Positions 1 to 5,477 of a stretch of DNA of 5,885 bases are shown piece after piece (the stretch's first letter is position 1; each line of letters opens with the position of its first letter). The DNA comes from Gammaproteobacteria bacterium (GTDB lineage Bacteria; Pseudomonadota; Gammaproteobacteria; DSM-19610), in contig JAUXDG010000189.1 in NCBI GenBank assembly GCA_030618475.1, positions 1 through 5,885 of the forward strand, read 5' to 3'. A model generated the notes under the pieces. The model was not told the origin of the DNA. It worked only from the letters and a program-made list of their open reading frames with translations, and made no database searches. A program made the position numbers and the translations under genes.

Positions 1-81
1 TGCTTCTTCAATACCTTGCACCAAGCTTTCGGGTAGATCAAAGCTGCTAAAAGCAATATTTGTCATGTGTTCTTCTGTCAT
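1..81 (-). CDS. rhlB: N-terminus of a DEAD-box ATP-dependent RNA helicase, probably RhlB (partial)
   Basis: Only the first 27 codons are inside the window; the gene runs off the left edge. The translation contains FSSFDLPESLVQGIEEA, which fits the aromatic-plus-Q-motif lead-in of DEAD-box helicases (F-x-x-F-x-L, then a helix before the GF..PT.IQ segment, which would lie outside). RhlB in E. coli is an RNA-unwinding helicase of the degradosome, and its gene is divergent from trxA-rho, the arrangement seen here. The ATG at 81 is preceded by CGGAACT, a weak GGA-type ribosome site. An in-frame ATG at 66 is an alternative start. The family call rests on a short motif plus synteny, so a different DEAD-box paralogue such as RhlE is possible. 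Confidence 0.72.
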   Translation of the reverse strand, partial: MTEEHMTNIAFSSFDLPESLVQGIEEA

Positions 82-286
82 AGTTCCGAAGCATAACGAA
101 TTTATTCCGTTTATTCTCAGGTTTGGGCTTGCAATTTTCGTCTTTTTGGGCTGAAATCAATCCAACTGCAGTGCATGATGGATAGGCAGATAAGCAGCTC
201 AGTCTGACAAGGCCCGCATTTCAATTTCAAAACCCCCGTTTAAATTAAATCAAATCTAAAATATTGGTGGCCAGGAGGCCCTTAGC
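82..286. promoter_or_regulatory. Divergent intergenic region between the helicase gene and trxA
   Basis: These 205 bases separate two genes pointing away from each other, so promoters for both must lie here. The part next to trxA (about 217-266) is strongly AT-rich. I found no convincing -35/-10 pair for either direction: the candidate TAAAAT at 257-262 has no good -35 at the right spacing. No open reading frame or strong hairpin is visible. Confidence 0.5.
273..278 (+). promoter_or_regulatory. Ribosome binding site of trxA
   Basis: A full AGGAGG lies 8 nt before the GTG at 287. It decides the non-ATG start, and the resulting N-terminus (MSDTIVYLTDDSF) matches the MSDKIIHLTDDSF of E. coli thioredoxin. 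Confidence 0.9.
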
Positions 287-613
287 GTGAGCGATACTAT
301 CGTTTATTTAACCGATGACTCTTTTCAAAATGAAGTTCTTGACTCCGCTGAACCCGTGTTGGTGGACTACTGGGCTGAGTGGTGTGGCCCTTGCAAGATG
401 ATCGCTCCCATCCTGACCGAGATTGCCACCGAGTATCAGGGCAAGGTCAAAGTGGCCAAACTGAATATCGACGAAAATCCGCAGACGCCGCCCAAATATG
501 GTATTCGTGGTATTCCTACCCTGATGCTTTTCAAAGATGGCCATGTTGAAGCCACCAAAGTCGGCGCCCTGTCCAAATCCCAGCTGACAGCATTTATTGA
601 TACAAACTTGTGA
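287..613 (+). CDS. trxA: Thioredoxin 1 (TrxA)
   Basis: Small cytoplasmic dithiol-disulfide oxidoreductase that reduces protein disulfides (for example in ribonucleotide reductase and PAPS reductase) and is itself recycled by thioredoxin reductase. The 108-residue product is the normal length. It carries the active site WCGPC with Cys33 and Cys36, the buried Asp27 in the VDYW strand, and the cis-proline loop GIPT at about residue 77. The sequence is close to E. coli TrxA throughout, including the KLNID and KYGIRGIPTL segments. Translation starts at GTG behind a perfect Shine-Dalgarno. rho follows 163 nt downstream on the same strand, as in E. coli, so the two are probably at least partly co-transcribed. 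Nothing is missing or odd. Confidence 0.98.
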   Translation: MSDTIVYLTDDSFQNEVLDSAEPVLVDYWAEWCGPCKMIAPILTEIATEYQGKVKVAKLNIDENPQTPPKYGIRGIPTLMLFKDGHVEATKVGALSKSQLTAFIDTNL

Positions 614-776
614 CACAGACCCGGTAACGGGCATTGTTCGACCCGGAGGATTCAATCCGAACCAAAGGTTAGCCAATTCCGCCCACGCTGCTGCAATAGC
701 GGCGTACCGATACCCACCGCTGCCGGCCTTTTTTCCAGCGGTGCTGCCCCTGCCAACCTGAAGATTATAAAAGCTT
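614..776 (+). promoter_or_regulatory. rho leader: C-rich region with alternative hairpins (candidate attenuator)
   Basis: The trxA-rho spacer has 45 C against 28 G between 641 and 760, the composition expected of a Rho-loading (rut-like) region. Established knowledge: E. coli rho is autoregulated by Rho-dependent attenuation in its leader. A perfect 8-bp stem is possible between CACCGCTG (715-722) and CAGCGGTG (736-743), with a 13-nt loop containing a T6 run (729-734). The same CCGCT (717-721) can pair instead with AGCGG (698-702), so the two folds exclude each other. A small CCCG-GTAA-CGGG hairpin sits at 620-631. No leader peptide with a convincing start was found; the GGAGGA at 645-650 has no start codon after it. 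The attenuator role is inferred. Confidence 0.5.
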
Positions 777-2030
777 ATGAACCTGACTGAACTGAAACAA
801 AAACCTGCAACCGAACTGATTAAAATTGCCCAGGGAATGGGTATCGAAGGTACCCGCTCCCGCAAGCAGGATGTCATTTTTTCCATACTGAAGTCTCACG
901 CCAAGAGCGGGGAGGATATCTTCGGAGACGGTGTCCTGGAAATTCTTCAGGACGGATTCGGCTTCCTGCGCTCGTCCGATAGCTCCTACCTGGCCGGCCC
1001 CGACGATATTTACGTATCACCCAGCCAGATTCGGCGTTTCGGCCTGCGTACCGGCGACACAGTATCCGGCAAGATCCGACCGCCCAAGGAAGGTGAACGT
1101 TATTTCGCCTTGTTGAAAGTCAACGAAATCAACTACGACAAACCGGAAAATGCCAAAGGTAAGGTTCTGTTCGAAAACCTGACGCCTTTACACCCCAATG
1201 AACGCCTCAAGCTGGAACTGGGCAATGGCAGCACGGAAGACATTACGGCGCGGGTCATTGACCTTGCCGCCCCCATTGGCAAGGGTCAGCGCGGCTTGAT
1301 TGTGTCACCCCCAAAAGCCGGTAAAACCATGCTGCTGCAGAATGTGGCACAGTCGATTACCAGCAATCATCCAGAATGCTATTTAATCGTTCTGCTCATT
1401 GATGAACGTCCCGAGGAAGTCACCGAAATGGACCGCTCGGTGCGTGGCGAGGTGGTTTCCTCGACATTCGACGAACCGGCCAGTCGTCACGTCCAGGTCG
1501 CCGAGATGGTTATCGAGAAAGCCAAGCGACTGGTCGAACACAAACGCGACGTGGTTATCCTGCTTGACTCCATTACCCGTCTTGCCCGCGCCTATAACAC
1601 GGTGATCCCATCGTCTGGCAAGGTGCTTACCGGTGGTGTGGACGCCAACGCACTGCATCGACCCAAGCGATTCTTTGGCGCCGCACGCAACATCGAAGAA
1701 GGCGGTTCACTGACCATTATCGCGACGGCGCTGGTGGAGACCGGCTCGCGTATGGACGACGTGATCTACGAAGAGTTCAAAGGCACAGGTAACATGGAGA
1801 TACACCTGGATCGCAAGATTGCCGAAAGACGCGTCTATCCGTCGATCAACATCAACCGCTCCGGCACCCGTCGCGAAGAATTGCTGACCAAACAGGATGA
1901 ACTGCAAAAAGTGTGGATCCTGCGCAAACTGTTACACCCCATGGAAGATCTGGCGGCGATGGAATTCCTGCTCGACCGGCTCAAGGCTGTCAAGACCAAC
2001 GACGCGTTTTTCGATTCCATGAAGCGCTAA
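777..2030 (+). CDS. rho: Transcription termination factor Rho
   Basis: Homohexameric RNA-dependent ATPase and translocase that ends transcription at Rho-dependent sites. The product is 417 residues (E. coli 419) and aligns nearly end to end. The N-terminal helical domain starts MNLTELK. The OB-fold primary RNA-binding site contains the GDGVLEILQDGFGFLRS segment at about 51-67. The Walker A motif PPKAGKT is at 178-184 (Lys183, Thr184). The LLIDERPEEVTEM segment carries the catalytic Glu (about 210), followed by Walker B LLDSITRLARAYN, the Q loop VLTGGVDANAL and the R loop YEEFKGTGNM. The C-terminus FFDSMKR is complete. The ATG at 777 gives the family N-terminus, although its Shine-Dalgarno is weak (GAAG at 760-763 is distant), which may matter for autoregulation. 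A repeat begins 14 nt after the stop. Confidence 0.99.
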   Translation: MNLTELKQKPATELIKIAQGMGIEGTRSRKQDVIFSILKSHAKSGEDIFGDGVLEILQDGFGFLRSSDSSYLAGPDDIYVSPSQIRRFGLRTGDTVSGKIRPPKEGERYFALLKVNEINYDKPENAKGKVLFENLTPLHPNERLKLELGNGSTEDITARVIDLAAPIGKGQRGLIVSPPKAGKTMLLQNVAQSITSNHPECYLIVLLIDERPEEVTEMDRSVRGEVVSSTFDEPASRHVQVAEMVIEKAKRLVEHKRDVVILLDSITRLARAYNTVIPSSGKVLTGGVDANALHRPKRFFGAARNIEEGGSLTIIATALVETGSRMDDVIYEEFKGTGNMEIHLDRKIAERRVYPSININRSGTRREELLTKQDELQKVWILRKLLHPMEDLAAMEFLLDRLKAVKTNDAFFDSMKR

Positions 2031-2043
2031 TCTGGATTCTTCA

Positions 2044-2166
2044 CAAGGTGAATTGCGCAGCAAGACAAGGTGAATCGCCGCCAGGCGAGAGAGGGTCCCC
2101 TGGGGGAGAGGGTCCTCCAGAGGAGCCTCTCGGAATGTCCCATTCCTCACCTTCTGCCCTGGGGCA
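2044..2166. repeat. 123-bp structured intergenic repeat, copy 1
   Basis: This segment matches 5634-5756 in the same orientation at 119 of 123 positions; the differences are at 2058, 2081, 2082 and 2113. It begins with two spaced copies of CAAGGTGAAT (2044-2053 and 2066-2075). The predicted fold is a four-way junction. AAGGTGA (2067-2073) pairs with TCACCTT (2147-2153). TCGCC/GGCGA (2075-2088) closes a 4-nt loop. GAGAGG/CCTCTC (2089-2094 with 2126-2131) encloses a CCCCTGGGGG-type hairpin. GGAATG/CATTCC (2132-2146) closes a 3-nt loop. Further small hairpins flank it: TTGC/GCAA at 2053-2063 and TGCC/GGCA at 2155-2166. It lies between the convergent rho and yrdA genes. REP-like or MITE-like elements with CCCCTGGGGGAGAGGG cores are common in proteobacteria, but I cannot name this family. 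Confidence 0.88.
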
Positions 2167-2174
2167 CAACCTTA

Positions 2175-2221
2175 ACCACAAAGGTCACTAAGGAATTTGT
2201 GTCCTTCGTGGTGAGAAATAC
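2175..2221. repeat. Short inverted repeat (CACGAAGGACAC type), locus 1
   Basis: ACCACAAAGG (2175-2184) pairs with CCTTCGTGGT (2203-2212) with one mismatch, giving a hairpin with an 18-nt loop. The right arm plus its tail, 2199-2221, is a perfect 23-bp reverse complement of 5478-5500, so this is a second repeat family shared by the two repeat loci. It starts 9 nt after the 123-bp element and ends 3 nt before the yrdA stop codon. It could form an RNA hairpin at the 3' ends of both rho and yrdA transcripts, but there is no T-run on either side, so an intrinsic terminator is not supported. Confidence 0.75.
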
Positions 2222-2224
2222 GGT

Positions 2225-2764
2225 CTAACCCGTTTCCGAACTGAAGTGGCGATCCTTCAGACGTACATAATGCGCAGCTGAATATTGCAAAAAACGCTTT
2301 TCCTTTTCGGTCAATTCGCGCACCTGCTTCACCGGCGACCCCAGATAAAGATAACCGCCTTCGAGCACTTTGCCGGGCGGCACCAGTGCACCAGCGCCGA
2401 TCATGCTGCCCGCCCTGATCAAAGCCCCGTCCAGTACGGTGGCGCCCATGCCGATCAAACAACCATTCTCCACCTGACAGGCGTGCAGGATGACCTTATG
2501 CCCCACCGTCACATCGCTGCCGATAACGAGCGGCATGCCACCCTCGGCATATTCACTGTCGTGCGTAACGTGCAGCACGGAACCGTCCTGGATATTGGTA
2601 CGCTCACCGATTTCGATGCTGTTCACATCCCCGCGCACCACACTCATCGGCCAGACAGAACTGTCTTCGCCGATGCTGACCTCCCCGACAACCAGAGCCT
2701 GCTCGTCGATGTAAACGCTGGCATGGATATCCGGCTGATGGCCTTCAAAGCGACGAACTGACAT
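2225..2764 (-). CDS. yrdA: Gamma-carbonic anhydrase family protein, YrdA-like
   Basis: A 179-residue left-handed beta-helix (hexapeptide-repeat) protein. It shows many [LIV]-G-x-x-x-x turns, such as VVGEVSIGEDSSVWP and IGMGATVLDGALI. The metal-ligand histidines of gamma-class carbonic anhydrases are present: His65 in VLHVTH, and His89 and His94 in VGHKVILHAC. Arg44, Asp46 and Gln59 (VVRGDV and NIQDGS) match conserved active-site positions. It is close in length and sequence to E. coli YrdA (184 aa), including the YLYLGSPVKQ near the C-terminus. Many members bind metal, but carbonic anhydrase activity is often weak or unproven, so CO2 hydration is a family expectation and not shown here. It is the last gene of the osmC-coq7-yrdA group. 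Its AGGAG overlaps the coq7 stop, suggesting translational coupling. Confidence 0.95.
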   Translation of the reverse strand: MSVRRFEGHQPDIHASVYIDEQALVVGEVSIGEDSSVWPMSVVRGDVNSIEIGERTNIQDGSVLHVTHDSEYAEGGMPLVIGSDVTVGHKVILHACQVENGCLIGMGATVLDGALIRAGSMIGAGALVPPGKVLEGGYLYLGSPVKQVRELTEKEKRFLQYSAAHYVRLKDRHFSSETG

Positions 2765-2770
2765 AACAGG

Positions 2771-2775
2771 CTCCT
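2771..2775 (-). promoter_or_regulatory. Ribosome binding site of yrdA, overlapping the coq7 stop codon
   Basis: On the minus strand AGGAG lies 6 nt before the ATG at 2764. Two of its bases belong to the coq7 TAG stop (2774-2776), so ribosomes ending coq7 are in position to reinitiate on yrdA. Confidence 0.85.
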
Positions 2776-3418
2776 AGACCCAGTACGCGGTACCCGTCAT
2801 TACTTTAGAGGTCAGTTTCATAAGCTGCCTGACCGGCGGGGGAAGCTCAGCAGCGCCGGCCTTCTTCGCCGTAGCCCCGTGGTGCGCTTCGTCAAGTTTC
2901 ATCTGTTCAAGAATGGCACGACTTTTCTTATCGTTTTCCGATATCTGTTTCAGGTGGCCTTCAAGGTGGCTTATCACCTGCTTTTCCGTTTCCACCACGA
3001 ATCCGAGACTCCACTTGTCACCAATAACACCAGCCGCGGCACCAATCGCGAATGAACCCAGATACCATAAGGGATTCAGATAACTCACATGCCCGTCAAG
3101 CGCTTTGACACGCCGCTCACACCACTCCAGGTGATCGTTCTCCTCATCGGCCGCACGCTCCATGCGGTCACGAACGTCTTCCAGCCGCGCGGTCAGTGCC
3201 TGTCCCTGATAAAGCGCCTGAGCCGCCACTTCACCGGCATGGTTCACGCGCATCAGCCGGACCGACTCGAGTTTTTCCGACTTGCTGAGTTCGACCTCGT
3301 CCCGGTCATTGGCAGGATCAGGCCGCTCGGTAACCCGCGGCCTGCCGGCCAGGGTACGCAGCGCCTGGTCCAGGTTCATGATGAGGTGGTCTAAAGGACT
3401 GTAGCTGCGGTTTTTCAT
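2774..3418 (-). CDS. coq7: 2-polyprenyl-3-methyl-6-methoxy-1,4-benzoquinone monooxygenase (Coq7)
   Basis: A di-iron hydroxylase that carries out the penultimate step of ubiquinone synthesis, C6 hydroxylation of demethoxyubiquinone, at the inner membrane face. The 214-residue product has the six expected carboxylate and histidine ligands in a four-helix bundle. They are Glu63 (NHAGE), Glu93 and His96 (ENDH), Glu145 (VETE), and Glu177 and His180 (EAHH). A hydrophobic segment GSFAIGAAAGVIG at about 121-133 fits the membrane-contacting region. I chose the ATG at 3418 because MKNRSYSPLD aligns with the MSADRHYSPID start of the Pseudomonas protein. An ATG at 3436 would add six residues, and neither start has a clear Shine-Dalgarno. 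The frame stays open further upstream to 3664, but that part overlaps osmC and is not Coq7-like. osmC ends 37 nt upstream. Confidence 0.96.
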   Translation of the reverse strand: MKNRSYSPLDHLIMNLDQALRTLAGRPRVTERPDPANDRDEVELSKSEKLESVRLMRVNHAGEVAAQALYQGQALTARLEDVRDRMERAADEENDHLEWCERRVKALDGHVSYLNPLWYLGSFAIGAAAGVIGDKWSLGFVVETEKQVISHLEGHLKQISENDKKSRAILEQMKLDEAHHGATAKKAGAAELPPPVRQLMKLTSKVMTGTAYWV

Positions 3419-3455
3419 GCTGAAAGTGTCCGACATTCCAGGGACACTTGCAAAT

Positions 3456-3872
3456 TCAGGCTTGCCGAATTTCGTAATCGTGGGTGATGGTAGCGGTCTT
3501 GCCCAGCATGATCGACGCGGAGCAGTATTTCTCCGCCGAAAGCTCAACGGCACGCGCCACACGTTTTTCGTCCAGTTCCTTGCCGGTGACGATGAAATGC
3601 ACGTGAATGGCGGTGAAAACTTTCGGCTCCTGACCGGCCCGTTCGGCCTCAATCTCCGCCACACAGTCGGTAATGGCCTGGCGCGACCTGTTGAGGATCA
3701 GCACCACATCAAAGCAGGCACAGCCGCCCAGGCCCAGCAATAACATCTCCATGGGCCGAACGCCAAGGTTACGGCCACCGTAATCCGGCGGTCCATCCAT
3801 GACCACAGCATGGCCACTCCCCGACTCACCCAGAAAAGTGGCATCCTGGACCCATTTAATCCGAGCCTTCAT
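3456..3872 (-). CDS. yhfA: OsmC family protein, YhfA-like
   Basis: A 138-residue protein of the OsmC/Ohr fold, a family of dimeric thiol peroxidases that reduce organic hydroperoxides. The conserved cysteines are Cys51 in LGGCACFD and Cys117 in AEKYCS. The opening MKARIKWV..ATFLGES and the RPMEMLLLGLGGC segment closely match E. coli YhfA (MQARVKWVEG...). In E. coli yhfA also sits beside crp, and in Pseudomonas an OsmC-family gene sits beside vfr, so the placement next to crp is a conserved neighbourhood. The ATG at 3872 is preferred over the GTG at 3875 because GGGAG lies 6 nt upstream of the ATG and the alignment fits. It is the first gene of the leftward group with coq7 and yrdA. The exact substrate of YhfA-type members is not established. 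Confidence 0.95.
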   Translation of the reverse strand: MKARIKWVQDATFLGESGSGHAVVMDGPPDYGGRNLGVRPMEMLLLGLGGCACFDVVLILNRSRQAITDCVAEIEAERAGQEPKVFTAIHVHFIVTGKELDEKRVARAVELSAEKYCSASIMLGKTATITHDYEIRQA

Positions 3873-3878
3873 CACACG

Positions 3879-3883
3879 CTCCC
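3879..3883 (-). promoter_or_regulatory. Ribosome binding site of the osmC-family gene
   Basis: On the minus strand GGGAG lies 6 nt before the ATG at 3872 and only 3 nt before the GTG at 3875, which favours the ATG as start. Confidence 0.75.
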
Positions 3884-3896
3884 ACGCTTAAAAATC

Positions 3897-3912
3897 TGCG
3901 AACACTGTCACA
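3897..3912. promoter_or_regulatory. Candidate CRP/Vfr operator between osmC and crp
   Basis: TGCGA-ACACTG-TCACA matches the CRP consensus TGTGA-N6-TCACA at 9 of 10 core bases with the exact 6-nt spacer. It is flanked by an A7 tract at 3912-3918. It lies in the 130-bp divergent region between osmC and the CRP homologue itself, centred about 98 nt upstream of the crp start and 32 nt upstream of the osmC start. Autoregulation is established for E. coli crp and Pseudomonas vfr, which makes this placement plausible. Whether it activates or represses either gene cannot be read from the sequence, because no clear promoter boxes were found. Confidence 0.7.
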
Positions 3913-3944
3913 AAAAAACGCTGGCCCATTGTTTGCATCCACTA

Positions 3945-3971
3945 ATGTATCCCGTCAATTAAACGATACAT
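3945..3971. promoter_or_regulatory. Inverted repeat upstream of crp
   Basis: ATGTATC (3945-3951) and GATACAT (3965-3971) form a perfect 7-bp inverted repeat with a 13-nt spacer. It lies between the CRP site and the chosen crp start. It could be an operator for another regulator or a hairpin in the crp 5' untranslated region. It overlaps the rejected upstream ATG at 3970. Function is unknown. Confidence 0.4.
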
Positions 3972-3988
3972 GAGAAACAAGGGCCCGC

Positions 3989-3993
3989 GAAGG
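3989..3993 (+). promoter_or_regulatory. Ribosome binding site of crp
   Basis: GAAGG lies 9 nt before the ATG at 4003 (12 nt before the ATG at 4006). No comparable site precedes the upstream in-frame ATG at 3970, so this element decides the start. Confidence 0.6.
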
Positions 3994-4002
3994 TACAGTC
4001 AG

Positions 4003-4653
4003 ATGATGCTAAATACAATACCCGCTCCAATATTACCGGTCGGCGACACGTCGATTGACAAGTTTCTGGAACACTGCCACCGGCGGCGCTATCCGGCCAA
4101 GAGTGTCATTATTTACGCCGGTGATCAATCTGACGTCCTCTATTACATTGTCGAGGGCTCGGTAACGGTATTAATCGAAGATGAGGACGGCCACGAAATC
4201 GTTCTGGCCTACCTAAATCCGGGTGATTTCTTTGGTGAAATGGGGCTGTTCGGCGAAGACAGCAACCGCAGCGCCTGGATTCGCACCAAGAGCCAGTGCG
4301 AGCTGGCTGAAATCAGTTACAACCGTTACCGCCAATTGGCGGAAGAAGATGCCGGCATCCTGTTCGCGCTTGCCGGACAAATGGCCACGCGCCTGCGCAA
4401 CACCAGCCGCAAGGTCAGCGATCTGGCCTTCCTCGACGTGACCGGCCGGGTCGCGCGCACCCTGCTGGATCTGTGCAAACAACCCGATGCCATGACCCAC
4501 CCCGACGGTATGCAGATCAAAATAACCCGTCAGGAAATCGGCCGTATCGTCGGTTGTTCGCGCGAGATGGTGGGGCGCGTACTGAAGTCTCTGGAAGAAC
4601 AGGGATTGATCACGGCCAGGGGCAAAACAATGGTGGTTTTCGGCGCTCGCTAA
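4003..4653 (+). CDS. crp: cAMP-dependent global transcriptional regulator CRP/Vfr
   Basis: A 216-residue dimeric cAMP receptor. The N-terminal cyclic-nucleotide-binding barrel includes GDFFGEMGLF, with Glu79, Arg89 and Ser90 as the phosphate and ribose contacts. The long dimer helix carries Thr134-Ser135, the residues that contact the adenine of cAMP in E. coli CRP (Thr127, Ser128), so cAMP rather than another ligand is expected. The C-terminal winged helix-turn-helix contains ITRQEIGRIVGCSREMVGR, with Arg187, Glu188 and Arg192 matching the TGTGA-reading residues. The C-terminal third is almost identical to Pseudomonas Vfr. The ATG at 4003 gives a length near Vfr (214) and has a GAAGG upstream; an ATG at 3970 would give 227 residues. 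A probable CRP site lies upstream. It is convergent with trpC, 11 nt between stop codons. Confidence 0.97.
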   Translation: MMLNTIPAPILPVGDTSIDKFLEHCHRRRYPAKSVIIYAGDQSDVLYYIVEGSVTVLIEDEDGHEIVLAYLNPGDFFGEMGLFGEDSNRSAWIRTKSQCELAEISYNRYRQLAEEDAGILFALAGQMATRLRNTSRKVSDLAFLDVTGRVARTLLDLCKQPDAMTHPDGMQIKITRQEIGRIVGCSREMVGRVLKSLEEQGLITARGKTMVVFGAR

Positions 4654-4664
4654 GGGGCAGCGTA

Positions 4665-5462
4665 TCAGGCGAACAGTTCCGACAGCTTTTCGCCCGGCTC
4701 CGCGGCTTTCATGAACGCTTCGCCCACCAGAAATACATGCACCCCCTTGTTACGCATCCTTTGCACGTCGTCGCGGGTGTGAATCCCGCTTTCGGTGACC
4801 AGTAAGCGATCATCGGGGAAAGCGGACAAAAGATCGAGGGTGGTATCCAGTGTAGTAGCAAAGGTTCGCAGGTTACGGTTGTTGACCCCGATCAGGACGG
4901 CCGGCGTGGCCAGGGCGCGCTCCATCTCTTCGGCATCGTGCACTTCAACCAGGGCATCCATCTGCAGATGAGATGCCAGCTGTAACAATTCCATCAGCAT
5001 GGCGTCGCTCAGCGCCGCCACAATCAGCAGAATACAGTCCGCACCCAGCGTACGTGCTTCGTAAACCTGGTAGGGATCGACGAAGAAATCCTTGCGTATT
5101 ACCGGCAGTGAACAGGCTGCGCGTGCCTGCCGCAGGTATTCATCCGCACCCTGGAAAAAATCCACATCGGTCAATACCGACAAACAGGCAGCGCCGCCGC
5201 GCTCATAACTTCCGGCGATCGCCGAAGGTTCAAAGTTCTGCCGCAATATGCCTTTGCTCGGCGATGCTTTTTTAATCTCGGCGATAACCGCGGCCTGACC
5301 GGCGTTCACCCTGGCCTGCAAGGCATTGATAAAGCCCCGCGGGGACTCTGCCGTCTGCGCACGCTGGCTCAGCTGACGCAGCGATATCCTCGCAGAGCGA
5401 TCGGCGATCTCCTCAACTTTGCGGCGGAGGATTTTTTTCAGAATGTCCGGGGCATCGCTCAT
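4665..5462 (-). CDS. trpC: Indole-3-glycerol phosphate synthase (TrpC)
   Basis: A cytoplasmic TIM-barrel enzyme of tryptophan synthesis. It closes and decarboxylates CdRP to indole-3-glycerol phosphate. The 265-residue product has the family motifs in order: VIAEIKKASPSKG (Glu62, Lys64), SVLTDVDFFQG, VIRKDFFVD with the catalytic Lys124, LVEVHD (Glu173), GVNNRNL (Asn194/195), TESGI (Glu224, Ser225) and FLVGEAFM. It is monofunctional, with no fused TrpF domain, as in Pseudomonas. The ATG at 5462 gives MSDAPDILKKIL, which aligns with the Pseudomonas start; an in-frame GTG at 5471 would add three residues. Neither has a clear Shine-Dalgarno. Upstream, trpD is in the same direction but 311 bp away, unlike the tight trpGDC spacing of Pseudomonas. 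Confidence 0.97.
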   Translation of the reverse strand: MSDAPDILKKILRRKVEEIADRSARISLRQLSQRAQTAESPRGFINALQARVNAGQAAVIAEIKKASPSKGILRQNFEPSAIAGSYERGGAACLSVLTDVDFFQGADEYLRQARAACSLPVIRKDFFVDPYQVYEARTLGADCILLIVAALSDAMLMELLQLASHLQMDALVEVHDAEEMERALATPAVLIGVNNRNLRTFATTLDTTLDLLSAFPDDRLLVTESGIHTRDDVQRMRNKGVHVFLVGEAFMKAAEPGEKLSELFA

Positions 5463-5477
5463 CAAATACACTAGTCA

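Noticed and set aside
308..886. Open frame of 192 codons on the minus strand opposite trxA and rho
   Set aside because: It is antisense to two certain genes, has no recognisable motif, and is low-complexity and compositionally unlike a protein gene.
1913..2191. Open frame of 92 codons running from rho into the repeat
   Set aside because: It overlaps rho in another frame, and its distinctive part is just the translated repeat, which also appears in the 5419-5790 frame. There is no ribosome site or family resemblance.
2175..2212. Intrinsic bidirectional terminator between rho and yrdA
   Set aside because: The hairpin is plausible, but no T-run follows it on either strand, so it is annotated only as a repeat.
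2285..2761. Long open frame opposite yrdA
   Set aside because: The yrdA reading has full family motifs and a good ribosome site. The opposite frame is its shadow.
3419..3664. N-terminal extension of the coq7 frame
   Set aside because: The extra 82 residues overlap osmC on the same strand in another frame, have no family counterpart and no ribosome site. Coq7 homologues begin near MKNRSYSPLD.
3930..3958. Minus-strand promoter TTGACG...CAAACA for osmC
   Set aside because: The -35 is acceptable, but the -10 at 17-nt spacing is too poor to annotate.
3970..4002. Upstream ATG giving an 11-residue longer CRP
   Set aside because: It has no Shine-Dalgarno, lies in an inverted repeat, and makes the protein longer than Vfr or CRP. 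The ATG at 4003 is better supported.
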